From: Alphaproteobacteria bacterium
GTDB lineage: Bacteria; Pseudomonadota; Alphaproteobacteria; UBA2966
Direction of reading: 5' to 3'
Length of the DNA stretch: 64,000 nt
Assembly: GCA_018650465.1 (NCBI GenBank)
Contig: JABIFY010000112.1
Span: 19,338-83,337, forward strand
Below, one piece after another: positions 6,630 through 14,581 of this stretch (positions within the stretch are counted from its first letter, which is position 1; each line of letters begins with the position of its first letter). The notes beneath the pieces are model-generated. The model saw nothing but the letters and a program-made list of their open reading frames with translations, searched no databases and was not told the DNA's origin. The position numbers and the translations under genes were made by a program.

Positions 6630-9488
6630 TTACTTGCCTCCCTTGCGGAAGTTGGCACCAAAACGCGAAACCTTCGGCGGTTCAGGCATATTGGGTGGTG
6701 TCGACAAGACCGGGAATTGCGGCAGGGTTTCTTCTGTGCCTGCACTGGCCTTTTCGATTTTCACCCGCACATCATACCAGGCCGCCTGCCCGGTCACCGG
6801 ATCGGAGTTGGACAACTGCGTGCCGGTTTTGGTGGGCAGTAATTCGTCGATCAAATGGTTCATCAAAAAGCCGTCTTTGACTTCGGATGATTTGGGATCG
6901 ATGCGCCAGGCCCCACCGCGCTTGCCAATGGCATTCCAGGTCCAGACCGTATTGGTCTCAACGCCATCCATCAACTTGACCTGAACCTTGATCCGACCGG
7001 ATCGACTGGTCAGCCAGGCCCAGTCATCGTCGACCAGGTCGTGCTTGGCGCCCAGATCACGGGAAATATACAAGGCGTTTTGGCCATGGATTTGCCGCAG
7101 CCAGGCATTTTGTGTGCCCCAGGAATGGTACATGACCATGGGTCGCTGAGTGATCGCATAAAGCGGGAATTCCTCAACCCCTTCGACGCGGGCCTCGAAA
7201 GTCGAATACCAGGTCGGCAGCGGATCAAAAGCCTCGTGGATACGGTCCCGGCGGTTATCCGGGGGCTGGATATCACCATGGCCGTCAGCGGCGAGACGAA
7301 ACTTTTGCATTTCCTCGGAATATAGCTGGGCGATAATAGGTTCTTCGTTAACGATGAAGCCCTTTTTATGCGCGTATTCCAGATAGTCCTTGTTGACGTG
7401 TTTGTAGTACTGAATGTTGGCCGGGAATTCCTCCTGCCAGAAACACTGGTGCTTGATGTATTCCTCAATCTGGTGGGCGTTGGGCTCGCCGGTGCCGGTG
7501 TCTTTGCCGTCGCGCCCGCGCCAGCCCGCCAGCAAACCAATGCCGGGGCGGCGTTCGTGATAGGTAATGTAGTCGCGATAACCATCCGGGTATTTCGGCG
7601 TCCCGTCTTCATTGACCATGCCGTTCAGTCCCAGACGTGCGCCCAGGTCCAGCAAGACACTTTGAAAGGGCCGCACATCCCGGTCAGGTTCCATGACAGG
7701 CTGGCGGATGGCATCGCCTGCCGCGTGGGCCGTGCCGATGGGCCGATCCAGCATGGAGATACAGTCCCAGCGTTCCAGATAGGTCGTATCCGGCAGGATC
7801 AAGTCTGCATAGGCCACGGTTTCTGAATAATAGGCATCGGAATAAATAATGCGCGGAATTTTGTATTCGCCCGTATCCGCGTCCACATCCGTCAGCATCT
7901 TGATGGTTTCATCCGTGTTCATGGAAGAATTCCAGGCCATGTTGGCCATATACATGAACAGGGTATCAATCTTGTAGGGATCGCCCTTCCAGGCATTATT
8001 GATGACCATATGCATCATGCCGTGGGCGGCCATGGGGGCATCCCAGGAAAAGGCCTTGTCGATGCGCTGGGGCTTGCCGTCATCGTCGATCAGCAGATCT
8101 TCAGGGCCGCGCGAAAAACCAAGATGCGGCCCGCGCAAAGGTGTATTGGGTGATACCTGATCTGGGCGTCCCGAGGGGCGCGGCAAGCTGTCGAGCCCTT
8201 TGGGATAAGGTGCCTTGAAACGCCAGCCACCGGGACAATCAACCGAGCCCAAAAGCAATTGCAGGATATGGATCGACCGGCACGTGTGAAAACCATTGGT
8301 GTGGGCCGATATGCCGCGCATGGCATGCATGCTGACCGGTCGGCCAATCATGGTTTCGTGTTTACGCCCGGTCCAGTCGGTCCAGGGTTGTTCGATAACG
8401 ATTTCTTCTTCGAAGGCGACGTGGGCCAGTTCTGTGGCAATGCGCTTGATCGTTGCCGCAGACACGCCGCATTGGTCTTCGACGGTCTCAGGTGCGTAAC
8501 AATCATCAAGATAGCGTTCGGCCAGAATTTCGAAAGACGGTTTGACCTTGCGGCCATCCGGCAATTCATAATGACCGTTCAGCGCCCCGTCGGCATCAGC
8601 CGAGGCCGGATCACCAAGGGCCCCTGTTGTACGGTCCCAGCATTGTGGCTTGCCATCTTCATCGCGGGCAAACAGACCATCATCAGCCGTACCAGGCGCA
8701 TCAAACACCAGCCAGGAAGCATTGGTGTAGCGTTGGAGGTACCCCGCATCCACCTTGCCCGCCCGCAGCAATTCATGCACCAGCGACAATATAAACAAAC
8801 CATCTGTTCCGGGTCGAATGCCAATCCATTCGTCGGCAATGGCGGAATAGCCGGTCTTGACCGGATTAACCGAAATATATTTGGCCCCGCGGGTCTTCAG
8901 TTTGCCAAGACCCCGCTTGATGGGATTGGAATCATGATCCTCGGCAACGCCAAACATCATGAAATATTTGGTCTGATCCCAGTCCGGCTCGCCAAATTCC
9001 CAAAAGGCCGAGCCCATGGTGTAGAGACCAGCCGCCGCCATATTAACTGAACAAAAGCCGCCATGGGCAGCGTAATTGGGGGTGCCAAATTGCTGGGCCC
9101 ACCAGGATGTCAGGGACTGGCTCTGGTCACGGCCGGTAAAGAAAGCGAGCTTGCGAGGATTGGTGGCACGGGCGCGGGCCAGCCAGGCTGTGGCAATATC
9201 CAGCGCTTCTTCCCAGTCGATTTCCTTGAATTCACCTGAGCCACGCGGGCCAACGCGTTTCAAAGGCTTTTTCAGGCGGGCCGGGGAATTGTGCTGCATA
9301 ATCCCGGCAGCACCCTTGCCGCACAACACACCCTGATTCACGGGGTGATTACGGTTGCCTTCAATATACTTTATTTCGTTGTCCTTGATGTGGACCTTGA
9401 TGCCGCAACGACAGGCGCACATATAGCACGTGGTATATTTGATTTCGTCTGCGCCCTCAGGCGATAGCTCAATATTATGGTCTTGCAT
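6630..9488 (-). CDS. soeA: Molybdopterin oxidoreductase catalytic subunit, SoeA-like (sulfite dehydrogenase type)
   Basis: A large (about 950-residue) DMSO-reductase-family molybdoenzyme. The N-terminal [4Fe-4S] motif CYMCACRC followed by GVLCGKG is clear, as are the Mo-bis-PGD region blocks LAFFTGRDQSQSLTSWWAQQ and WNSSMNTDETIKMLTDV, and the C-terminal molydopterin-binding domain (NAWLRQIHGQNALYISRD). There is no twin-arginine signal, so the enzyme should face the cytoplasm. That, plus the A-B-C gene order with a DmsC-type anchor, fits SoeABC, the cytoplasmic membrane-bound sulfite dehydrogenase described in Allochromatium and Roseobacter relatives. I prefer ATG 9488; ATG 9518 or TTG 9560 are possible. 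An uncharacterised substrate remains an alternative. Confidence 0.82.
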   Translation of the reverse strand: MQDHNIELSPEGADEIKYTTCYMCACRCGIKVHIKDNEIKYIEGNRNHPVNQGVLCGKGAAGIMQHNSPARLKKPLKRVGPRGSGEFKEIDWEEALDIATAWLARARATNPRKLAFFTGRDQSQSLTSWWAQQFGTPNYAAHGGFCSVNMAAAGLYTMGSAFWEFGEPDWDQTKYFMMFGVAEDHDSNPIKRGLGKLKTRGAKYISVNPVKTGYSAIADEWIGIRPGTDGLFILSLVHELLRAGKVDAGYLQRYTNASWLVFDAPGTADDGLFARDEDGKPQCWDRTTGALGDPASADADGALNGHYELPDGRKVKPSFEILAERYLDDCYAPETVEDQCGVSAATIKRIATELAHVAFEEEIVIEQPWTDWTGRKHETMIGRPVSMHAMRGISAHTNGFHTCRSIHILQLLLGSVDCPGGWRFKAPYPKGLDSLPRPSGRPDQVSPNTPLRGPHLGFSRGPEDLLIDDDGKPQRIDKAFSWDAPMAAHGMMHMVINNAWKGDPYKIDTLFMYMANMAWNSSMNTDETIKMLTDVDADTGEYKIPRIIYSDAYYSETVAYADLILPDTTYLERWDCISMLDRPIGTAHAAGDAIRQPVMEPDRDVRPFQSVLLDLGARLGLNGMVNEDGTPKYPDGYRDYITYHERRPGIGLLAGWRGRDGKDTGTGEPNAHQIEEYIKHQCFWQEEFPANIQYYKHVNKDYLEYAHKKGFIVNEEPIIAQLYSEEMQKFRLAADGHGDIQPPDNRRDRIHEAFDPLPTWYSTFEARVEGVEEFPLYAITQRPMVMYHSWGTQNAWLRQIHGQNALYISRDLGAKHDLVDDDWAWLTSRSGRIKVQVKLMDGVETNTVWTWNAIGKRGGAWRIDPKSSEVKDGFLMNHLIDELLPTKTGTQLSNSDPVTGQAAWYDVRVKIEKASAGTEETLPQFPVLSTPPNMPEPPKVSRFGANFRKGGK

Positions 9489-9576
9489 TTGAACCTGTGA
9501 CGTCCCCGGTGTTGGCATGAACGAGAATGGCAATAATGGCGGGCTTTTTGAAGTCGACAACGCACATATATTACAT

Positions 9577-9595
9577 TTTGCTTATATAAAGCAAA
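9577..9595. promoter_or_regulatory. Perfect inverted repeat upstream of soeA, possible operator
   Basis: TTTGCTT and AAGCAAA arms flank the 5-base spacer ATATA, giving a 19-bp palindrome about 90 bp upstream of the soeA-like start in an AT-rich stretch (9489-9662). Its position and symmetry suit a dimeric repressor or activator site for the molybdoenzyme operon, but no regulator gene is adjacent, so this is inference. Confidence 0.4.
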
Positions 9596-9662
9596 TTCAT
9601 TCCGTTATTTTTTGGAATTACTTCAACTCAGCCCTAATAACCGCAAAAGCGAGGTGCCTGAT

Positions 9663-10049
9663 TTATCGGCGGCAAATGGCGGTGGCCTGGGTTTTTCCCA
9701 TGCTGGCCAGTTTCACCGTCACTGTCGCCTTATTGCCAACAATTTCCCAGAATTCGGTGCCCCGGATCGGGCAAACCAGACGGGCCACTTCGCCCTTGTC
9801 CATGGCACTCAAGCTATTCAGTTTGTTGGCTGCCGTGGCGCTGTACATATCGACGAGGATATCCAGCTTGCCTTTACCAATGACGGAGACTTCCTGGATT
9901 TTCCAGCCACTGTTCACAGGGACCTGCAGGTTTTCCTGCAACCAGGCAGCACCCTTGTCCGTCGCCTCGTCGTCCCCGCACGAGGAAAGAAAACCGGCGA
10001 CAATGAGCAATATGGCGAGTTTCAAGGAGAATCGAATATTGCCGGACAT
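9663..10049 (-). CDS. Small putative lipoprotein
   Basis: A 128-residue predicted lipoprotein. The N-terminus has positively charged residues, a hydrophobic segment (LKLAILLIVAGFL) and the lipobox LSSC, so the protein should be lipidated at Cys24 and anchored to a membrane facing the periplasm. The remaining 100 residues (KGAAWLQENLQVPVNSGWKI, then a beta-rich stretch ending at a second Cys) match no family I recognise. ATG 10049 has GAGG upstream. It lies between the soe operon and another small exported protein on the same strand. Function unknown. Confidence 0.7.
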   Translation of the reverse strand: MSGNIRFSLKLAILLIVAGFLSSCGDDEATDKGAAWLQENLQVPVNSGWKIQEVSVIGKGKLDILVDMYSATAANKLNSLSAMDKGEVARLVCPIRGTEFWEIVGNKATVTVKLASMGKTQATAICRR

Positions 10050-10178
10050 AACAGGGCCTCATTTATTGTTCGGTAAACTTCTTTTCTGAACAGCAATCAT
10101 AACTGCCTAAAGGTTTCAGGACGGTAAAGCGTCGTCAATTACAGGTGCCACGAAATTACAGGTTCAGCAGGGCTTCAA

Positions 10179-10616
10179 TCAAGCCGTAATCCACTTGTCG
10201 TTGCCTGTGCAGACGCCCTTCTTGCGGGGTTTGGCGGACTGGCTTTCGATAATCGTTTTGCGCAGGCGCTTCAGATTGCCCTCATTGAATTTCAGGATCT
10301 TGCGCGAGCCTTCATTGGGGGCATATGACCGGGCCCAACGCATATGACTGACCGCCTTATCGATCAGCGGCACCACTAACGTTGCCGGGGCCCGATCCAG
10401 ATGCCCGCCGTAGTCCTGCCTCAGTTTCTGCAATTTATGGGCAGCGACCAGACTTTGTTGTTGGTGCAGGTTATACAGCCGGTTTGTGGCCTCGACTTCA
10501 TTGGCCGACACCGGTCCGGTCCACAAGGCTAATCCAAATGACATTGCCGCCAGCAAAGACAAAACAATCAAGCGCCCAAAAATGCTTCCGGTTCGAAATT
10601 GCGTTTTACCAGTCAT
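10179..10616 (-). CDS. Exported small protein of unknown function
   Basis: A 145-residue protein with an N-terminal signal: basic MTGKTQFRTGSIFGR, a hydrophobic core LIVLSLLAAMSFGLALW and a plausible SAN-E cleavage site. The mature part is mostly helical and basic (LYNLHQQQSLVAAHKLQKLRQDYGG, then FNEGNLKRLRKTI) with a single Cys close to the C-terminus. I do not recognise the family. It is divergent from the gene at 10790 and in line with the lipoprotein gene 130 bp downstream. Confidence 0.6.
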   Translation of the reverse strand: MTGKTQFRTGSIFGRLIVLSLLAAMSFGLALWTGPVSANEVEATNRLYNLHQQQSLVAAHKLQKLRQDYGGHLDRAPATLVVPLIDKAVSHMRWARSYAPNEGSRKILKFNEGNLKRLRKTIIESQSAKPRKKGVCTGNDKWITA

Positions 10617-10743
10617 ATTTCATCCGACATTATTTTCTCTAAATTCAGCCCACACCTGCAGGCGAGCCCACGGTTTGATAATAGTATACTAAAACACTTT
10701 GGACTGTCTGCAAATTTCCCTCTGAGAAAAACCGCTCTGATCA

Positions 10744-10761
10744 CTGCATATGACTATGCAG
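10744..10761. promoter_or_regulatory. Inverted repeat just upstream of the 10790 gene
   Basis: CTGCATA and TATGCAG arms around a 4-base TGAC spacer, ending 28 bp before the start codon at 10790. Such a near-start palindrome can be an operator or an RNA hairpin in the leader. No other support. Confidence 0.35.
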
Positions 10762-10789
10762 AGTATGTGTTCACCAAAGAGGCAGCCAA

Positions 10790-11527
10790 ATGATCATGGA
10801 TAAATCCAGCCAATACCCGAAAAACATCGCTTCACCTGTAACCATTGATCTGCTGGCAGCCCGAAGTAGCTACCGGGATTTTGGCGCAGCGGAAATATTT
10901 GTCGACCGGATCGACACCCAACTCATCGAAGTTTCGCCGGAAACAGCTGCTGCCAAACTGATCGTCGACTTGCTGTTGTTGTTGCCCCGGCTGGCCCCGC
11001 TCACCCGCTCACAGATCATCAGGCAGCGCCACCAGATCGTAGAGCCGATCAGATTGTTAATCACCCCACTGATCTCGGGCGAAACGCCCTATCTGGAAGG
11101 TACAACAACCCCGGAACAAATGTTCATCAGCATGCTGAACTGGCTGAACAAAAATGGCCACACGCGACGGCCTGAGAATAATAATATGTGCCGGGCGGGG
11201 ATCGATGGACAAAGCTTTGCCTTTGATAAGGGCGTTCTTGCAGTCTATCTGACACTGGATGTTTTGCTGGACGGGGCAGACCTGCGCCAGGCCCTGAACG
11301 GTAGTGTCAAACTGAATATGCCGCAAATGTTCAACTGCCTGTGCCACTTGCTGCTCAGGTTTTCAGTCTGGCAGGAAATCGACAATATGGACATTCTGGA
11401 TATCGCCGAAGCCCGCAGGAAACTGTTGTCTGACTGTTTGCGTCAACTGCATGACGATCGTGTCACACGCATGGATCCAGATCCCGCCTTGCCTGTCAGC
11501 CATAGCCCTGGAAAACCTTTACACTAG
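10790..11527 (+). CDS. Hypothetical cytoplasmic protein, 245 residues
   Basis: I do not recognise this protein. It has no signal peptide or membrane segment and is rich in helix-forming leucines (KLIVDLLLLLPRLAPL at residues 55-72, CLCHLLLRFSVW near 180). A GTTTPEQMFISMLNWLNKNG stretch lies mid-protein. The start ATG 10790 has an AGAGG ribosome site seven bases upstream and a palindrome at 10744-10761 in the leader; ATG 10796 would serve too. It is divergent from the exported protein at 10616. A palindromic repeat begins at its stop codon. Confidence 0.6.
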   Translation: MIMDKSSQYPKNIASPVTIDLLAARSSYRDFGAAEIFVDRIDTQLIEVSPETAAAKLIVDLLLLLPRLAPLTRSQIIRQRHQIVEPIRLLITPLISGETPYLEGTTTPEQMFISMLNWLNKNGHTRRPENNNMCRAGIDGQSFAFDKGVLAVYLTLDVLLDGADLRQALNGSVKLNMPQMFNCLCHLLLRFSVWQEIDNMDILDIAEARRKLLSDCLRQLHDDRVTRMDPDPALPVSHSPGKPLH

Positions 11528-11553
11528 AGCGAGTTCGGATCAATCCGAACCGC
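11524..11553. repeat. CTAGAGCGA palindromic element, copy 1
   Basis: CTAGAGCGA leads into perfect arms GTTCGGAT/ATCCGAAC with a two-base spacer, closed by CGC. The same leading bases and design recur at 22555-22585 with different arm sequence. It sits directly at the 3' end of the upstream gene, so it may act as a transcript end or be a dispersed intergenic repeat. Confidence 0.5.
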
Positions 11554-11580
11554 ATCTGTTCATATCTGCCTTGCATTGCA

Positions 11581-11626
11581 AGAAGTTAAGGACACCCTGT
11601 ATTTTAAATAGAAGTTAAACCACCCT
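11581..11626. promoter_or_regulatory. Direct repeat pair upstream of the acyl-CoA carboxylase
   Basis: AGAAGTTAA followed two or three bases later by CACCCT occurs twice, at 11581-11598 and 11610-11626, 29 bp apart (close to three helical turns) and about 95-140 bp before the carboxylase start. This spacing would suit a regulator binding on one face of the helix; the regulator is not known. Confidence 0.35.
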
Positions 11627-11720
11627 AATTAACCTGAAAGAATCTTTGCAAGTTATCTGGTATCACGTCCGCAAATCAGCCAACCTGTTAAAAATGAATT
11701 GATGGTTTGGGAGGTTGAAG

Positions 11721-13268
11721 GTGAGTTGGGAGTCAGCAATTGAGGAACTGCGCAGGCGCGAGGGTCTCGCCCGCCGCATGGGCGAACAGGTCAAAGTCGA
11801 CCGTCATCATAATGCCGGTAAACTTGACGTCCGGCAACGCATCGATGCCTTGCTGGACAAGGGCTCCTTTCACGAAACAGGCTCGATTTCCGGCAAAGCT
11901 GAATATGACGAAGATGGTAACCTGGTCGACCTTCGTGCCTCCAATTTCATCATGGGTCGCGGCAAGATCAATGACCGGGTTGTCGTTGTCGCCGGAGACG
12001 ACTTCACCGTACGTGGTGGTGCCGCTGATGCCTCCATTCGGGAAAAGCCGATCTTCGCCGAACAAATGGCCAATGAATATCGCTTGCCCATCGTGCGTCT
12101 GATTGATGGCACCGGCGGTGGTGGTTCCGTAAAATCGCTGGAGATGGACGGCAGAACCTATATCCCTGCCAATCCGGGTTGGGAATGGGTCGTGCGCAAT
12201 CTGTCGACCGTGCCGGTTGTGGGTCTCGCCCTTGGTTCTGTTGCCGGTCTTGGTGCTGCCCGCGCTGTCACCAGTCATTATTCCCTGATGGTCAAAGGTC
12301 TTTCACAGATGTTCGTGGCCGGGCCGGTCGTGGTCGCCAGGGTCAGTGGCCCGATTACCAAGGAAGAACTTGGCGGATCAGAAATTCACACACGCAATGG
12401 CGCCATTGATGACGAAGTGACAAGCGAAGCCGAAGCTTTTGAGCGCACCGCCCGGTTCTTGTCCTACCTGCCCTCCTCCGTACACGAGCTGCCACCCCGT
12501 GGGCCGGTCACCGATGATGTTAATCGCCGCGAAGAAAGCCTGATTTCAGCGGTACCAGTGAACAAGCGCAAAGTTTACAAGATGCGCAAGATCATCAATA
12601 GCGTCGTCGACGAAGACAGCTTCTTTGAAATCGGACGCCAGCATGGCAAATCGGCCATCACCGGCTTCGCCCGGCTTGACGGCTGGCCTGTCGCGATCCT
12701 TGCCAATGATCCCTATATCTATGGTGGTTCGTGGACAGCGGACGCCTCCCACAAGGTCACGCGGTTCATCGATCTTGCCAATACCTTTCATTTGCCTGTT
12801 GTGCATCTGGTGGATAATCCAGGCTTCCTGATCGGCCTTGAAAGCGAAAAGGCAGGCACTATTCGTCACGGTGCCCACGCACTGGCAGCGTTGTATCAGG
12901 CGGATGTGCCCTGGTGCACGGTCATTGTGCGCAAGGCCTTTGGCGTGGCCGGCGCTGGCAACAGCAATCACAGCAAACTCTTTTTCCGTTATGCCTGGCC
13001 TTCGGCGGATACCGGCTCTTTGCCCATCGCCGGTGGTCTGGAAGCAGCCTACAAGTCTGATCTGGAAGCCTCGGATGATCCGGACGCCTTGCTGGCTGAC
13101 ATCGAAGAACGGTTAACCCGTGTTTGTTCCCCCTTCCGCACAGCAGAAGCTTTTCGCATTGAGGAAATCATCGACCCCCGTGATACCCGTCCGTTGCTTT
13201 GTGAATTTGCCAATCTGGCAGCACCTTTGCGCAAACCAGGACCAGCCACGGCCCCCTACCGTCCCTGA
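11721..13268 (+). CDS. Acyl-CoA carboxylase, carboxyltransferase (beta) subunit
   Basis: A 515-residue biotin-dependent carboxyltransferase of the PccB/MccB type; it moves carboxyl from carboxybiotin to an acyl-CoA. Both crotonase-like halves are visible: the N-terminal GGAADASIREKPIFAEQMA, VRLIDGTGGGGSV and VPVVGLALGSVAGLGAARAV, and the C-terminal FIDLANTFHLPVVHLVDNPGF, AALYQADVPWCTVIVRKAFGVAGAG. I start at GTG 11721 (GGGAGG six bases upstream) rather than TTG 11715. A biotinyl carrier gene follows 44 bp downstream; no biotin carboxylase is in the window, so that subunit must come from elsewhere. The acyl-CoA substrate cannot be decided from sequence. Confidence 0.87.
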   Translation: MSWESAIEELRRREGLARRMGEQVKVDRHHNAGKLDVRQRIDALLDKGSFHETGSISGKAEYDEDGNLVDLRASNFIMGRGKINDRVVVVAGDDFTVRGGAADASIREKPIFAEQMANEYRLPIVRLIDGTGGGGSVKSLEMDGRTYIPANPGWEWVVRNLSTVPVVGLALGSVAGLGAARAVTSHYSLMVKGLSQMFVAGPVVVARVSGPITKEELGGSEIHTRNGAIDDEVTSEAEAFERTARFLSYLPSSVHELPPRGPVTDDVNRREESLISAVPVNKRKVYKMRKIINSVVDEDSFFEIGRQHGKSAITGFARLDGWPVAILANDPYIYGGSWTADASHKVTRFIDLANTFHLPVVHLVDNPGFLIGLESEKAGTIRHGAHALAALYQADVPWCTVIVRKAFGVAGAGNSNHSKLFFRYAWPSADTGSLPIAGGLEAAYKSDLEASDDPDALLADIEERLTRVCSPFRTAEAFRIEEIIDPRDTRPLLCEFANLAAPLRKPGPATAPYRP

Positions 13269-13312
13269 TTGCCATCAAATCATCTAATTGAATCCCAATA
13301 CAGGAGGCCCGC

Positions 13313-13537
13313 TTGGCCCGCAAAGAAATTAAATCAGAAGTCGCCGGCACCGTCTGGCTGGTCGAAACAGAAGTCGGCGCAAAAGTAGCTGAAGACGATA
13401 CCTTGATCGTGCTCGAATCCATGAAAATGGAGATTCCGGTTGATGCGCCACAGGCGGGTATCGTTGTGGAAATCCTCGTCGCGAAGGACGATCCGATTGA
13501 AGAAGGCCAAGCCGTCGCTATTATCGAAACGATTTAG
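13313..13537 (+). CDS. Biotinyl carrier protein (single biotin/lipoyl domain)
   Basis: A 74-residue stand-alone biotin attachment domain. It contains the ESMKMEIPV biotinylation motif (Lys in MKM is the modified residue, about residue 38) with flanking Gly/Val-rich half-repeats typical of the hammerhead fold. The start is TTG 13313 with a perfect AGGAGG five bases upstream. It follows the carboxyltransferase gene and should be its carrier subunit. Its TAG stop (13535-13537) overlaps the TAA stop of the convergent Fe-S protein gene (13534-13536). Confidence 0.88.
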   Translation: MARKEIKSEVAGTVWLVETEVGAKVAEDDTLIVLESMKMEIPVDAPQAGIVVEILVAKDDPIEEGQAVAIIETI

Positions 13538-14511
13538 GTGCTGCGCCTGCGGGCCAATTTTTGCACCAGGTTATCAGCGACACCAGGACGGCTCCAGGGG
13601 CAGACGGTTGTGCAGATTGAACAGCCGAGATGTTCATTGAAATAGGGAATGCATTTGTCGAAATCTACCGACCAGCGTTCCACGCCACGCACATGAACCT
13701 TGCCAGAGCGTATTGCCCCAGGCACGCAGGCCTTTTCGCAAATTTTGCAATTGGCACAAAAATCATCGACGCCGAATTCATCACTTTTTTGCGCCACCAA
13801 CGGCATATCTGTCAGCACAGCACTGAGGCGAAAATTAGAGCCCAGGCGGCGGTTGATAATGGAGCCATGCTTGCCTAATTCACCAAAGCCACATTCAAGG
13901 GCAGGCGGTATCTGCACAAACTTTGCATGAGTGGGTGAGCCAAAGGGTTCGGCATGATACCCCTGTTCGCGGATCCAGCTGGACAGGGTGCGAGCCGTTT
14001 CAAGGACTTTGCCATAGATATTCAATACTTCAGCACCGGCGATCTGGCCCGGTACATTCAGCATTTTTTCAAAATCTTGTTCACCACCGATCATGATCAC
14101 CCAGGGGTCGGCAGGTGGGTCAAAGCGGTCATAGGTCCAGTCCGGATCAAAGGCCGTGATGCCCACAAGGTCTGCACCCCGATCCAGCGCTGCGGCCTCG
14201 ACCAACTTTGCCCAGACATCCGGTTCATTTTCGACTGGCGTATCAGCCACATCGGACATAGGCGTATCAAAAATAACCTGTCGCCGTTGCAGGGCATCCA
14301 ATACATCAACAATCAGGTCCTGGCTGCCAAACCACTTCTGCATTTTTCCGTGGGCGATTGAATCCGGTTCCTGCCAATAGACCGGAGAGGGTCGGCGAAA
14401 TCCGACTTCACCAACCCCGTTGATATCGTTGCCCGAAACATCCGGCACCAACGCCATCAAATCTTCATTGGGTGTATATTCATGGTCGATATCAGGTGAA
14501 CGGGTTTTCAT
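13534..14511 (-). CDS. Reductive-dehalogenase-like [4Fe-4S] protein
   Basis: A 325-residue protein with the C-terminal architecture of reductive dehalogenases and epoxyqueuosine reductase. Two clusters are seen: CANCKICEKACVPGAI near residue 250, then a second with CSICTTVCPW preceded by a separate Cys (DKCIPYF). Upstream is the RdhA-like block SSWIREQGYHAEPFG, IPPALECGFGELGKHGSIINRRLGSNFRLSAVLTDMPLV. There is no Tat signal, so it is cytoplasmic, and at this length it lacks the extra domains of respiratory enzymes. Substrate and cobalamin dependence are open; a corrinoid-dependent or corrinoid-free reductase are both possible. It converges on the biotinyl carrier gene. Confidence 0.7.
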   Translation of the reverse strand: MKTRSPDIDHEYTPNEDLMALVPDVSGNDINGVGEVGFRRPSPVYWQEPDSIAHGKMQKWFGSQDLIVDVLDALQRRQVIFDTPMSDVADTPVENEPDVWAKLVEAAALDRGADLVGITAFDPDWTYDRFDPPADPWVIMIGGEQDFEKMLNVPGQIAGAEVLNIYGKVLETARTLSSWIREQGYHAEPFGSPTHAKFVQIPPALECGFGELGKHGSIINRRLGSNFRLSAVLTDMPLVAQKSDEFGVDDFCANCKICEKACVPGAIRSGKVHVRGVERWSVDFDKCIPYFNEHLGCSICTTVCPWSRPGVADNLVQKLARRRST

Positions 14512-14581
14512 GGTGTGTTCGCCTATCTGTTATCCAGAACAAAACTTTATCAAGCAGGCTCCCCAGGTGCAAACGATTGCC

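Noticed and set aside
8259..9050. A 263-codon plus-strand open frame inside the soeA-like gene
   Set aside because: Antisense to a strongly supported molybdoenzyme gene; no known motif.
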